NCBI GenBank assembly: GCA_016703945.1
Contig: JADJBC010000005.1
Location: 124,001 to 188,000, forward strand
DNA: 64,000 nt
Reading direction: 5' to 3'
From: Candidatus Aalborgicola danicus
GTDB taxonomy: Bacteria; Pseudomonadota; Gammaproteobacteria; Burkholderiales; Burkholderiaceae_C
The position numbers and the translations under genes are program-made. The stretch's first letter is position 1. Each line of letters begins with the position of its first letter. The notes below the pieces were generated by a model, which searched no databases, was not told the origin of the DNA, and worked only from the letters and a program-made list of their open reading frames with translations. Positions 33,994 to 43,191 of the stretch are shown piece by piece.

Positions 33994-34715
33994 AACACTC
34001 CTTTCTCAGCGAACACGCCGGCCAGCAAACCGGCCAGGCATGCCACCACCAAACCTAACTTGAGCGGCAGCGAAAACAGCAGCACACTGGCAAAGCCTCC
34101 GACGACCGCCGCTGCGGCCATCGGAACACTGCGCACCGAACCCACCAGGATGGCGATGAAGGACAGGGGTATCGCAAATTCGAGCTGCCAACTGGCCGGC
34201 ACGATGTTGCCGGCGAAGATACCGATCACGCAAAACAACAGCCAGCTCGGCCAAAACACGGCGGTCAGGCCAGCGTAGTAGGCAATCAGGTGGGGGTCTT
34301 TCGGCCTGTCTAATTCGCGCTTTTGCATGAAGGCAAAGCTGTTGTCTACCAAAAAGGCGGCGATCAACATCCGTTGCCCAGTGCTGAACTGCCTGACTTT
34401 GGGGCTCAATGCGGCGCTGTATACCGCCATGCGCAAGTTGATCACACAGCCAGACAAGATGGCCACCCACAACGAGGCTGAACTTTGGATGAACTGGGTC
34501 AATACCGCTTGGGAAGAACCCGCAAACACCAGCGCGGGCAGGGCAATCGCAGCGCTGGTGCTCAAACCGGCGTTGACGGATGCGACTCCACACACCAATG
34601 CAAACGGAAGGTAAGACGGCACAACCCCCACGGTGTCACGCACGCCGTCCCAGAAAGCTGCTCGTGTGCCGGGCTGGCTCCAGTGTGGTGCGCTGATAGG
34701 TTGCATGCCCACCAT
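33966..34715 (-). CDS. azlC: branched-chain amino acid export permease AzlC
   Basis: A 249-residue AzlC permease with GVVPSYLPFALVCGVASVNAGLS near the start and the signature ALVFAGSSQAVLTQ, followed by INLRMAVYSAALSP. Met4 (34706) is an alternative start. Downstream azlD overlaps it. No regulator is next to the pair. Confidence 0.9.
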   Translation of the reverse strand: MVGMQPISAPHWSQPGTRAAFWDGVRDTVGVVPSYLPFALVCGVASVNAGLSTSAAIALPALVFAGSSQAVLTQFIQSSASLWVAILSGCVINLRMAVYSAALSPKVRQFSTGQRMLIAAFLVDNSFAFMQKRELDRPKDPHLIAYYAGLTAVFWPSWLLFCVIGIFAGNIVPASWQLEFAIPLSFIAILVGSVRSVPMAAAAVVGGFASVLLFSLPLKLGLVVACLAGLLAGVFAEKGVFWWTSRKAG

Positions 34716-34772
34716 TATCCAGTGCCCCGCACGGGCCCTGGCGCGGGTTGTGGCGTGCAGCGGGCCGCAGGT

Positions 34773-34883
34773 TCAGGTTCGCATCGTCCAGGCACGGTAG
34801 CGTGAACGCTGCAACGCTACCAACTCAACGACACCCCAGACCACGCTGCCCAGCACTGCAACGTAGCGCGCGGCGCTATGCAT
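34773..34883 (-). CDS. very small 36-residue membrane-like ORF
   Basis: MHSAARYVAVLGSVVWGVVELVAL and a basic tail. It starts inside the stop region of the preceding 50-residue ORF (overlapping bases ATGCATAG), which suggests coupled translation. One possible membrane helix. Not recognised; too short for certainty. Confidence 0.4.
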   Translation of the reverse strand: MHSAARYVAVLGSVVWGVVELVALQRSRYRAWTMRT

Positions 34884-35028
34884 GCACTTGCTCCATCGAC
34901 GTGCCAGCCTTGTCTTGCGGCGTGCCAATACTGCCACCACCACTGGCGGTGGCAAAGCCCAGCCCGACCCAGCCGTCGTCAAACAGTGCGTCTAGCTTTT
35001 TCTGCAATCCCAAGAGTTTCCAGAGCAT
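34876..35028 (-). CDS. small 50-residue hypothetical protein
   Basis: A GGAG sits 6 bases before the ATG at 35028. The product starts MLWKLLGLQKKLDALFDDGW and continues through a glycine/alanine-rich stretch (FATASGGGSIG) to a charged end. It is divergent from the M14 peptidase gene across 135 bases and couples to a still smaller ORF downstream. The good start signal and non-random sequence argue for a real gene; the function is unknown. Confidence 0.5.
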   Translation of the reverse strand: MLWKLLGLQKKLDALFDDGWVGLGFATASGGGSIGTPQDKAGTSMEQVHA

Positions 35029-35163
35029 GGCGTACTCCAATTCTGTCGTTGATGGAGTTCCTAGGCTAACGCGCCAATGTGACGGTTTCGCGTCAAACAC
35101 GCTTACCCTTGCGATGGGGTCTGATATGCAACGGGCAGGTGCTTTGGACACTATGCTTCCCCG

Positions 35164-36174
35164 ATGAATTACCTGCCCGAGCTTGAAGCTGTGGAGCGCA
35201 TATTGGACCTGGGCGGCAAACACCTGGACGTACAGATCGCACACCAGGCCGCACTTCCCAACGGCAGCACGCTGCCGGTGTACGCCATTGGCTTGGGTAA
35301 TACCAGCCACCAGGTGCCGGCCATCGGTTTTTTTGGCGGTGTGCACGGCCTGGAGCGCATTGGCGCCGAGGTGGTAATCGCCTTTCTGCACAGCCTGGTC
35401 ATGCGCCTGCAGTGGGATGCCACGCTGCACCAGCAACTGGAGTCCGTGCGCCTGGTGTTCATGCCCATCGTCAACCCCGGCGGCATGTTGATGGGCACAC
35501 GGGCCAACCTCAATGGGGTGGACCTGATGCGCAACGCCCCGGTGGATGCGGTGGACCAGGTGCCGTTCCTGATCGGTGGCCAGCGCATCAGCGCGGGACT
35601 GCCCTGGTACCGGGGACGGTTGGGCGAGGCCATGGAGGCGGAAAACCAGGCGTTGTGCGGCGTGGTGGAGTCCGAACTGCTGACCCGGCGCTTCAGCCTG
35701 GCGCTGGACTGCCACTCCGGCTTTGGCGCCCGCGACCGCCTGTGGTTTCCCTACGCCCACACCCGCAAGCCGATTACACATTTGGCCGAGATGCAGGCGC
35801 TCAAAGAGGTATTCCTGCAAACCTACAACCACCATGCCTATGTGTTTGAGCCGCAAAGCCTGCAGTACCTGGCCCATGGTGATATCTGGGACCACCTGTA
35901 CCTGCAGGCCTGCGACAACGAGAACCGGGTCTTCCTGCCGCTGACGCTGGAGATGGGCTCCTGGCTGTGGATCAAGAAGAACCCGCGCCAGATGTTTTCG
36001 CTCAAGGGCATCTTCAACCCGCTGATTGAACATCGCCAGCACCGAGTGCTCCGCCGCCACCTCGCGTTGCTGGACTTTTTGTCCCGCGCAGCCTGCAGTT
36101 ATGAACGTTGGTTGCCCTTTGAGGCCACGCGTATCAAGCTACACGCCGAAGCACTGAAGAACTGGTATGACTGA
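35164..36174 (+). CDS. M14-family zinc carboxypeptidase / desuccinylase-like protein
   Basis: A 336-residue protein with the M14 zinc-site pattern: GGVHGLERIG (His61, Glu64) and the later DCHSGFG with His184. FMPIVNPGGMLMGTRANLNGVDLMRN is the usual M14 substrate-pocket loop. No signal peptide, so it acts in the cytoplasm. It overlaps the alpha/beta hydrolase by 8 bases. The peptide or amide substrate is not known. Confidence 0.85.
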   Translation: MNYLPELEAVERILDLGGKHLDVQIAHQAALPNGSTLPVYAIGLGNTSHQVPAIGFFGGVHGLERIGAEVVIAFLHSLVMRLQWDATLHQQLESVRLVFMPIVNPGGMLMGTRANLNGVDLMRNAPVDAVDQVPFLIGGQRISAGLPWYRGRLGEAMEAENQALCGVVESELLTRRFSLALDCHSGFGARDRLWFPYAHTRKPITHLAEMQALKEVFLQTYNHHAYVFEPQSLQYLAHGDIWDHLYLQACDNENRVFLPLTLEMGSWLWIKKNPRQMFSLKGIFNPLIEHRQHRVLRRHLALLDFLSRAACSYERWLPFEATRIKLHAEALKNWYD

Positions 36175-36934
36175 CGAGGTAAAAGTGACCTGGGTCTTTT
36201 TGCGCGGCCTGACACGTGAGTCGGCGCACTGGGGTAGCTTTCCAGACGCGTTCCAGCGAGCGCTCCCGGATGCCCACGTTGTCGTGTTGGACCTGCCCGG
36301 CAATGGAATACTCCACCAACAACGCAGCCCTCTATCCATCACCCACCTGGTGGACTTTTGCCGGGCTGAATTGTCGCGCCAGGGATACGCGCCGCCTTAC
36401 CACGTGCTGGCCATGTCGATGGGGGCCATGGTGACCGCGCATTGGGCCCACATGGCACCGCAGGAACTGACGGCTGCCGTGTTGATCAACACCAGCTTTC
36501 GCCCGTTCAATCCCGTTTACCAGCGCTTGCGGCCGCGCAACTACAACCGCCTCTTAGGCTTGCTGCTTTTGGGCCCATCCGACGCCGCTTTCGAGCGAGC
36601 GGTCCTGCGCATGACCAGCAACCAGCCCGACCAACACCTGGATGAGCTTGCCAACTGGATTGCCATTCGTCAGCGGCACCCCGTAGGCGCCGGTAACGCG
36701 ATGCGCCAACTGATCGCCGCGGCACGCTTTTGCGCCAGCCCGCAGGCGCTGCACTGCCCGGTGCTGTTGCTAGGTAGTGAACGCGATGGATTGGTAAGCG
36801 TGCAGTGCACACGCGCCATAGCGCAGCACTGGGGGATTCCCATGGCCCTGCACCCCGATGCTGGGCATGACCTGCCGCTGGATGCCCCTCAGTGGGTGAT
36901 TGAGCAAGTTCAGCAATGGTTCTGTCGTTTTTGA
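36167..36934 (+). CDS. alpha/beta hydrolase
   Basis: A 255-residue alpha/beta hydrolase fold protein. The nucleophile elbow reads LAMSMGAMV with Ser84; the residue two before the serine is Ala where most families have Gly. The oxyanion-side FLRGLTRESAHWGSF and the late PDAGHDLPLDAP with the catalytic His are present. Coupled to the M14 peptidase gene. Specificity unknown. Confidence 0.85.
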   Translation: MTDEVKVTWVFLRGLTRESAHWGSFPDAFQRALPDAHVVVLDLPGNGILHQQRSPLSITHLVDFCRAELSRQGYAPPYHVLAMSMGAMVTAHWAHMAPQELTAAVLINTSFRPFNPVYQRLRPRNYNRLLGLLLLGPSDAAFERAVLRMTSNQPDQHLDELANWIAIRQRHPVGAGNAMRQLIAAARFCASPQALHCPVLLLGSERDGLVSVQCTRAIAQHWGIPMALHPDAGHDLPLDAPQWVIEQVQQWFCRF

Positions 36935-37030
36935 CCGCGTGCTGGCGGTTGCGCGTCGACGACGCACTTTTTGACTCTGATGCGGGCCACGACACGCTAT
37001 TGCAGTATCCTTTCGGCGCGCCCATCGGCC

Positions 37031-37759
37031 ATGGCATATCAACTTTACTATTGGCCCGGCCTTCAAGGCCGTGGGGAGTTTGTTCGCCTGGCGCTGGAAG
37101 CGGCAGGTGCGCCCTATACCGATGTGGGGCGCGGGGAGGCCGCGGCGGGGCAGGGCATGCCCGCGCTGCTGCATTGCCTGCAAGACCCTTCGGCCGTGCG
37201 ACCACCTTTTGCGTGCCCGGTGCTGGTTGACGGCAAACTGGCAATAGCACAGACCGCTGCCATCCTGCTTTACCTGGGGCCCCGCCTGAAGCTGGTGGGC
37301 GCCAGTGAAACGGACCGCATCTGGACGCACCAAATCCAATTGACCATTGCCGACGCCGTGAGCGAGGCGCACAACACGCACCACCCAGTCGGTGTGGGAC
37401 TGTATTACGAAGACCAAAAACCGGAGGCCGCCAAGGTGGCCAAGTCGTTTCGTACCCAGCGCATCCCCAAATTCCTGGGCTGGCTGGAGACCGTACTGGA
37501 GCGCAACCCCAAGGGTGACAAATACCTGGTCGGTGCATGAATCAGCTATGCCGACCTGTCACTGTTTCAATTGGTGGAGGGCCTGCTCTACGCTTTCCCC
37601 AAAGCGACCCGGCGCGCCACGAAGAAGACACCTCGCGTGATGGCGCTGCATGCGCGCGTGACGCAGCACAAACGTGTGGCGGCTTACCTGGCGAGCGAGC
37701 GCCGCATACCATTCAACGAGACGGGCATCTTCCGGTATTACCCCGAACTGGATGCCTGA
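37031..37759 (+). pseudogene. glutathione S-transferase with in-frame TGA
   Basis: Begins MAYQLYYWPGLQGRGEFVRLALEAAG, a GST thioredoxin-like domain, then the helical domain. At 37538-37540 a TGA interrupts the frame (KYLVGA-stop-ISYADLSLFQLVEG); the same frame continues without break to 37759 (FNETGIFRYYPELDA). The TGA occupies the place where relatives have an arginine, which fits a CGA-to-TGA change. The truncated product would lack the last quarter of the helical domain. No selenocysteine context is apparent. Confidence 0.8.
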
Positions 37760-37776
37760 GTAGTTTGATCGCTGCA

Positions 37777-39075
37777 TCACTGCAGGCGCTGTAGCAGGTC
37801 CAGTGTCGGATACCCGTCCGCCGGCAGGCCCACGCTTCGCTGGAAAAGACGAATGCCGCGCTGAGTGGCGGGGCCCATCATGCCGTCTGGCGTTCCGCTG
37901 TCAAACCCCTGCGCGTTGAGCGCCGTTTGCAGCGCCAGCACCTGGCTGCGGTTCAAAGCCTGCACATCACGCGGCCACGGTGTCTTTATGGCAGGGCCGT
38001 CGGTTAGCCGCTGCGCCAGCAGATGGACGGCCAGCGCATAACTGGTTGCGTTGTTGTAGCGCAGGATGGTGCGGAAGTTCGGTCCCACCAGAAAAGCGGG
38101 TCCGCGCGCGCCAGCGGGGAGCAGAACAGAACTGTCGGTCAAGGCTGGCAGCGGCGTGCCTTCCATGGCTTGCACACCCTCTGCGGCCCATGCATCTGCC
38201 GACTGTCGTACCGTGGCGTCGGCACGCACGTAGTCGAATCCTGACGGAAGGCGTACTTCCAGCCCCCATATTTGACCGGTCTGCCATCCGGACTTGCTCA
38301 AAAAGTTAGCGGTGGAGGCCATCACGTCGGGTACGCTGCCCCAGATGTCGCGTCGGCCATCACCATCGGCGTCGACCGCGTGGGCCAAAAATACCGAGGG
38401 CAGGAACTGCGTCTGACCCATGGCACCCGCCCACGAACCGATCATCTGCGTGCGGTCAATATCGCGGTTCTGCAAAATCTTCAATGCAGCCAGCAACTGG
38501 CCACGCGCCCACGCTTCGCGGCGCCCGTCAAAAGCCAGGGTGGCCAAGGCGTCGATGGTCGGTATGTCGCCCACAAATTGGCCGTAGCTGCTCTCCATGC
38601 CCCAGATGGCGACGAGGATTTCGGCCGGAATGCCGTAACGTGTTGCGATCGGTTCAATGATGGAACGGTGTTGCGCCAAACTGTCCTTGCCACGGGTGAT
38701 GCGCTGCGCAGATACCGCGCTGTCGAGGTAGGCCCATACCGTGCGGGTGAACTCCGGCTGGGCCCGATCCGACTCGGTGACACGAGGAAGAAAGCTGACG
38801 TTGTCGAATGCGAGGTGAAGGGTGGCGTCGGTAATGCCGGCGGCGCGCGCTTCGGTACTGAAATCTGCCACCCAGCGGGCAAACTTCTGCATCGGTTCGA
38901 GCTCGCCGGATTCGGATGGGGCTGGCTTGGCTTCAGCCGTCGATGGTATTGGTGTCTGCGTTTCGACCAAGGGAGCAGAAGAACAACCCGCTAGCACCAG
39001 GATGGCCAGCAGTGCGGGAACCAGCACGGGGCGGCCTGAAGCCGAAAAGAGTGTCTGTGATTGCATAGGCTTCAT
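37777..39075 (-). CDS. lytic murein transglycosylase, MltB family lipoprotein
   Basis: About 432 residues: lipoprotein signal with LAILVLAGC (lipobox Cys), the MltB-type catalytic domain including the EILVAIWGMESSYGQFVGD segment with the catalytic glutamate, GAMGQTQFLPSVF and DGDGRRDIWGSVPDV, and a C-terminal peptidoglycan-binding domain (RSQVLALQTALNAQGFDSGTPDGM). The start MKPMQSQTLF at 39075 places the signal correctly; an upstream in-frame ATG adds a non-signal extension. It cleaves peptidoglycan from the outer membrane. Confidence 0.92.
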   Translation of the reverse strand: MKPMQSQTLFSASGRPVLVPALLAILVLAGCSSAPLVETQTPIPSTAEAKPAPSESGELEPMQKFARWVADFSTEARAAGITDATLHLAFDNVSFLPRVTESDRAQPEFTRTVWAYLDSAVSAQRITRGKDSLAQHRSIIEPIATRYGIPAEILVAIWGMESSYGQFVGDIPTIDALATLAFDGRREAWARGQLLAALKILQNRDIDRTQMIGSWAGAMGQTQFLPSVFLAHAVDADGDGRRDIWGSVPDVMASTANFLSKSGWQTGQIWGLEVRLPSGFDYVRADATVRQSADAWAAEGVQAMEGTPLPALTDSSVLLPAGARGPAFLVGPNFRTILRYNNATSYALAVHLLAQRLTDGPAIKTPWPRDVQALNRSQVLALQTALNAQGFDSGTPDGMMGPATQRGIRLFQRSVGLPADGYPTLDLLQRLQ

Positions 39076-39112
39076 TCTCTTCGCTCGTGGCGCCTGCACT
39101 CTGCGTGGAGTG

Positions 39113-39853
39113 TTATTCAGCCTCGCACCACCGACCGGAGTCCGGGCACACAGCGGCACGTGCACCATCCCGCCAGACTTGTTCTTCGTTCAACGTCAAA
39201 GAGGTCGTCGGGTCCACGTCGAAGTTGATCCCAAGGGCTTGCTCGACACAGGCGTTTTGGATGGGTAGCTCCCAGCTCAGAAATACTTGGGTGCAGTCCT
39301 GGTCAGCGGCGAAGTCAGCCGCATGGAAGCCATGGCTGTGCCGCTTGATGACGGCGTGAGGCTGTGCGGTGTCGAACACCACAAGCCTACCCCGAGAGAG
39401 AGGAATTCGATGACCGGCGTGTGGAAAGTGCAAGTCAAGACCTTTGTCCTCACTCAGAAAGAGATTGCAAAAGGCCATGCCGCCATACTGGCCGCCATCA
39501 TGGTGGTACCTCGCACCGCGGCAGGCCATTAAAGCGACCTCACTGAGCGCCAGCACGTCGCGCAGAAGGAGTGTGCGCGTCCAATCGGACACCGCCTGCA
39601 CGCAGTATTGGTAATCTGGCCAGCGCGCACGGGCACGCGCCAGCGGCAATACCTCGACGTCACCAGGTTCCAGGCCCAAGTGCAGCAATGACTCTCGTTC
39701 CCAATCGGCGATCAACCTTGCAGGTGGCGCAGGTGTGGCGACAATGCCAGACAGCACGGCGTCGCTCACACTTCGACTGCGGATGGCATCGCCATTGCGG
39801 AAATAGGAAATTAGCTGGTTTCGTGTGTGATGCGGTTGACGGGGTGGGCTCAT
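39113..39853 (-). CDS. 2OG-Fe(II) oxygenase-like protein
   Basis: A protein of about 246 residues. RYHHDGGQYGGMAFCNLFLSED has the HxD pair and RGRLVVFDTAQPHAVIKR has a distal His and Arg as in prolyl-hydroxylase-type oxygenases. The frame can start at 39913 or at MSPPRQPHH (39853); neither has a strong ribosome-binding site. Immediately downstream of it on the same strand is the MltB gene. Substrate unknown; the oxygenase assignment is moderately sure. Confidence 0.6.
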   Translation of the reverse strand: MSPPRQPHHTRNQLISYFRNGDAIRSRSVSDAVLSGIVATPAPPARLIADWERESLLHLGLEPGDVEVLPLARARARWPDYQYCVQAVSDWTRTLLLRDVLALSEVALMACRGARYHHDGGQYGGMAFCNLFLSEDKGLDLHFPHAGHRIPLSRGRLVVFDTAQPHAVIKRHSHGFHAADFAADQDCTQVFLSWELPIQNACVEQALGINFDVDPTTSLTLNEEQVWRDGARAAVCPDSGRWCEAE

Positions 39854-40003
39854 TGGGACCAGTTTAGTGAAACGCAGAGCGAGAGATCGGTAATCGTGCG
39901 ACAGACTGGCCAACCGAGGGCTTGGCCGACGTTTAGTCGATTTACACCAGCACGTTACGACGGTAATTTACCAACGACTTGCACAGCAGATCCTGCAGAC
40001 CAA

Positions 40004-40618
40004 ATGGATAAAATCAAAGGCATTGGATCATTACGGGTTGACGGGTTTGTGAGAAATACATGGTTTATCGCGCTGGGAATTGCGGTGCTGTTCATTGCGG
40101 CGGGTGCACAGGCGCAGCCTCGCTACACCTGCACCAGCAATGGCCGGACCTACCAATCCACCCAGCCCTGTCCGGGTAGTGGTGTGGTTTATTACGGGCC
40201 ATCAGGCACACAAACGATCTATCAGACTCCCATACCCAAAGCACCCCCACCCCCGGCCAATTTGAAGTATTTGACGCCACGTTGTGCCTCACTCAACGAC
40301 GCCATACGCATGGGTCCGACGAATGGCCTGAATTACGACACCATCAGTCAGATGCGTCGGGAGTACAGCCTGGAATGCTCCGAGAGTGAAAGCGCCTCCA
40401 ATGCGCTCATGGCGCAAGAGCGCAGGGACAAAAAAGACCAGCTCACCCAGGCCAAGAATGCCAACAAGCTGGACAAAGAACGCGCATTGATCCATCAACA
40501 GCAATGTGGTGAGTCGAAACGCATTCTGTTCAGCAAGCGTGCGCGGACTGACCTGACCGATGGCGAGAAGGCTGAATTGCGCCGCTTCGAGGAAAACTAC
40601 AACAGCCGTTGCGGGTAA
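40004..40618 (+). CDS. secreted hypothetical protein
   Basis: A 204-residue protein with a membrane-directing segment (WFIALGIAVLFIAAGAQAQP, cleavable after AQA) and a mature N-terminus RYTCTSNGRTYQSTQPCPG, similar to the short Cys-containing DUF4124-like motif. A proline-rich linker (PIPKAPPPPANL) and a long charged helix follow, with a conserved-looking CGESKRILFSKRARTDLTDGE block. Probably periplasmic; function unknown. Confidence 0.7.
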   Translation: MDKIKGIGSLRVDGFVRNTWFIALGIAVLFIAAGAQAQPRYTCTSNGRTYQSTQPCPGSGVVYYGPSGTQTIYQTPIPKAPPPPANLKYLTPRCASLNDAIRMGPTNGLNYDTISQMRREYSLECSESESASNALMAQERRDKKDQLTQAKNANKLDKERALIHQQQCGESKRILFSKRARTDLTDGEKAELRRFEENYNSRCG

Positions 40619-40643
40619 AGAGTCACAGTGACTACTGAGCTCT

Positions 40644-41366
40644 TTAAATCAATGCCTTGATGCGCTCGTGCCCTGCACGGCTGATGGGCACTTGTTGGCC
40701 AGTGTGCAATACGGCTACAAAACTGTCCTTGGCCAGGCGTTCGATGTTCTTGAGTTGGGCCAGATTGATGATCCAGGAGCGGTGCACCCGCACAAACAGA
40801 GCCGGGTCCAGGCGTGTTTCCAGGTCACTCAGGCTTTGTGTCTTGAGATAGGTTTTGCCTGGGCAGTAGATTTGGATGTAGTCGTCCTGTGCTTCGACAC
40901 AGGCCACAGTGTCCAGTGCCAGCACAAACACCTGGTTGCGTTCGCGAACCAGCAGCCGCTCCAACTTACCGACGGGTTGTGCGGCCAAGGCTCGGACCCC
41001 GGTGGAGGCCTGCCCCAGCAGCGTGCGGGCCCGCACCAGAGCCTCGTCGAAGCGTGCTTGTGCAAATGGCTTGAGCAAATAGTCCACCGCTCGCAGGTCA
41101 AAGGCCTTCAGCGCATGTTGGTCATAAGCGGTAGTGAAAATGACGCCGTGGTCGCGTTGCGTGAGCTCCAGCACTTCCAGGCCCGAAAGCCGTGGCATCT
41201 GGATATCCAGGAAGATCAGATCAGGGCGCAGCTCGGTAATGGTTTTGACGGCATCAAAACCGTTGTCGCACTCGGCAACAATTTCGATGTCGTCATGTGT
41301 TTGCAGGTACTCGCGCACCAAGCCGCGAGCCAATGCCTCGTCATCCACTATCAGGGTTCGAATCAT
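40644..41366 (-). CDS. LytTR-type response regulator
   Basis: A 240-residue regulator: receiver domain with the acceptor Asp in LIFLDIQMPRLSG and a Lys in LLKPF, then a LytTR DNA-binding domain (LFVRVHRSWIINLAQLKNIERL). It follows the sensor kinase gene by 10 bases and ends the LiaF-like/LytS/LytTR operon. It probably responds to envelope conditions sensed by the upstream membrane proteins (inference). Confidence 0.92.
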   Translation of the reverse strand: MIRTLIVDDEALARGLVREYLQTHDDIEIVAECDNGFDAVKTITELRPDLIFLDIQMPRLSGLEVLELTQRDHGVIFTTAYDQHALKAFDLRAVDYLLKPFAQARFDEALVRARTLLGQASTGVRALAAQPVGKLERLLVRERNQVFVLALDTVACVEAQDDYIQIYCPGKTYLKTQSLSDLETRLDPALFVRVHRSWIINLAQLKNIERLAKDSFVAVLHTGQQVPISRAGHERIKALI

Positions 41367-41376
41367 GGTTAATGCG

Positions 41377-42471
41377 TCAACGGTTTACGCCCTGAGCACC
41401 GGGTGCGAATGGCAAGGTCAATTCCACCACAAAGCGCTCCGTCGTTGCGTGCTGTGTGATGCGCGCCTGGTCGCCATAGAGGTTACGCAGGCGCTGCTGG
41501 CAGTTTCTCAGGCCCAGGCCCAGGCCATCGACGGTATGCGTGACGTGCGCGCGCAAGGGGTCGGCCTCTATGGGGTTTTCTACGCTCAGGTGTAACCAGT
41601 TGCCTTGCACCCGGGCTTGGATCGCCACCACACCCGCGCCAACGCGTTGTGCAATGCCGTGTTTGACAGCGTTCTCAACCAAAGGCTGCAACAACATTGG
41701 GGGAACCAGTGCGGTTTGCGCGAGGTCCTGCAGTTGAATGTCGACTGACAATTTGCCTCCAAAGCGCTGCTTTTCAATGGCCAGAAAAGACTGGCAATGC
41801 GCGACCTCTTGCTCCAGCGCAATAGTGGCCTGTTCCGACAAAGCGAGCGTCTGGCGAAAATACTGCGCCAGTGCAATGGTCATGGACCGAGCACCTGCCG
41901 CATCGGAGCTGGTCAGAGCGCTGATGGAGTTCAGGCAGTTGAACAGGAAGTGCGGGTTGATTTGGGTGCGCAGCATTTGCAGTTCAGCCGCCTGCGCCAG
42001 CGCCAATGACTGCACCTCGCGTCGCTGTGCGGCGTGTACCTGGTCCATGGCAATCAGCACATCGTGCATCAGCAGCGACGATAGATAAAGACCGGCAGCC
42101 ACAGCAAACAGGGCCAGCCCCAGGGCCGGGGTTATCACGATGCCGGCCCAGTCCTGTTCCAAACCCTGACCCAACCCATTCCAGCCCAGACAAATTCCCC
42201 AGCCAACACCACCCGCGACTGCCGATGCCGATGCGAAAAGTGCGATGCCAACCCCCAGGTGGCGCCGTGTAAAGGGCAAGGCGCGGCAGACGTAATAGGC
42301 GGAGGGCAGGACAAAGGCATAAGCGACACAAACCGGAATGGCAAACCAGAGCGCATTGCGCCACGGCGTTGTCGTTGACCATGCGAGAACACTGGCAACC
42401 GCAACGCCGAGGACCAACCACACGAGGAAATACCACGTCAGCGAACGCACGCTGGATAACACCGGATGCAT
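41377..42471 (-). CDS. LytS/YehU-type sensor histidine kinase
   Basis: A 364-residue kinase with about five membrane helices in the first 140 residues, then the His_kinase domain of LytS type: QINPHFLFNCLNSISAL holds the phospho-accepting histidine, and the ATPase part has LQPLVENAVKHGI and GLGLRNCQQRL. It has no extracellular domain of size, so it likely senses through membrane helices or through the LiaF-like proteins encoded before it. Confidence 0.92.
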   Translation of the reverse strand: MHPVLSSVRSLTWYFLVWLVLGVAVASVLAWSTTTPWRNALWFAIPVCVAYAFVLPSAYYVCRALPFTRRHLGVGIALFASASAVAGGVGWGICLGWNGLGQGLEQDWAGIVITPALGLALFAVAAGLYLSSLLMHDVLIAMDQVHAAQRREVQSLALAQAAELQMLRTQINPHFLFNCLNSISALTSSDAAGARSMTIALAQYFRQTLALSEQATIALEQEVAHCQSFLAIEKQRFGGKLSVDIQLQDLAQTALVPPMLLQPLVENAVKHGIAQRVGAGVVAIQARVQGNWLHLSVENPIEADPLRAHVTHTVDGLGLGLRNCQQRLRNLYGDQARITQHATTERFVVELTLPFAPGAQGVNR

Positions 42472-42489
42472 GCTGGTTTACCCGTCGGG

Positions 42490-43191
42490 TCAGTTCTTGA
42501 TCTCGACGCCACCCATGATCACGTAGCCGGTGATCGTCAGGCGTTTGGCAGGGTTGGCCGGTGGCACACTCTTGTCTTCTATGCCGGCCAGTAATGGGAT
42601 GCCGTTGACGATAACGCTCCAGTCCGTCGGTACTTTGATATCAACGCCACCCATGGCAACGAACACCTGCAAGACGGCTTCGCCGTTGATGGACGCATTA
42701 CTGAAATCTACCTCGACCCCACCCATGACGGCGGTAATCGCTCCACCCCTGAAGTCTTGGGAGTCCACTTTCAGCTGGGTGCCGCCCATGACCACCGTGA
42801 GATCCACTTGGGGCTCTTGTGAGGATGCGACAGAGTCGCCTTGGGCACCCGTGTCCACATTGCCGCGCAATTGCCCTTGAAGAATCACCACGGCACCCAA
42901 TGCGATCAGTAGGACTGGCCACCAATCACGCCAGCGCACTTCAATCACACCCATGTGGGTCAAGGTCAGTAACACGCCCGCCAGCACCATGGTGCCGCCA
43001 ACGACGTAATCCGCGGGCCGCCGGGCATTGCTGAGTTTCAGGCCACCGACCGCGATCAAGACGACTGGCCAGAAAGACAACACGGCCCGGGCATCAAATA
43101 CCCGAAAGTTGTCCAACAAGAACAGCATGCCAAGAAACGCCAGCACAAGCCCAAATGCGATGCGCTGGCGCGGAGTGCGGTGGCGGCTCAT
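42490..43191 (-). CDS. LiaF-like membrane protein with C-terminal beta domain
   Basis: A 233-residue protein: four N-terminal helices (about residues 8-110) and a C-terminal beta domain with three MGG repeats (VMGGTQLKVDSQDF, VMGGVEVDFSNASI, AMGGVDIKVPTDW), the cell-wall-active-antibiotics-response/DUF2154 pattern of LiaF and its relatives. LiaF restrains the LiaS kinase in Firmicutes, so here it may set the activity of the LytS-type kinase, 18 bases downstream. Overlaps the upstream gene by 4 bases. Confidence 0.85.
   Translation of the reverse strand: MSRHRTPRQRIAFGLVLAFLGMLFLLDNFRVFDARAVLSFWPVVLIAVGGLKLSNARRPADYVVGGTMVLAGVLLTLTHMGVIEVRWRDWWPVLLIALGAVVILQGQLRGNVDTGAQGDSVASSQEPQVDLTVVMGGTQLKVDSQDFRGGAITAVMGGVEVDFSNASINGEAVLQVFVAMGGVDIKVPTDWSVIVNGIPLLAGIEDKSVPPANPAKRLTITGYVIMGGVEIKN

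Noticed and set aside
37538..37540. Selenocysteine codon in the glutathione transferase
   Set aside because: Family members have arginine there, the TGA follows from a single CGA change, and no selenocysteine insertion hairpin was recognised nearby.
40619..40643. Terminator between the secreted hypothetical gene and the LytTR regulator
   Set aside because: AAAGAG and CTCTTT can pair but the stem is weak and AT-rich with a long loop; not enough for a call.
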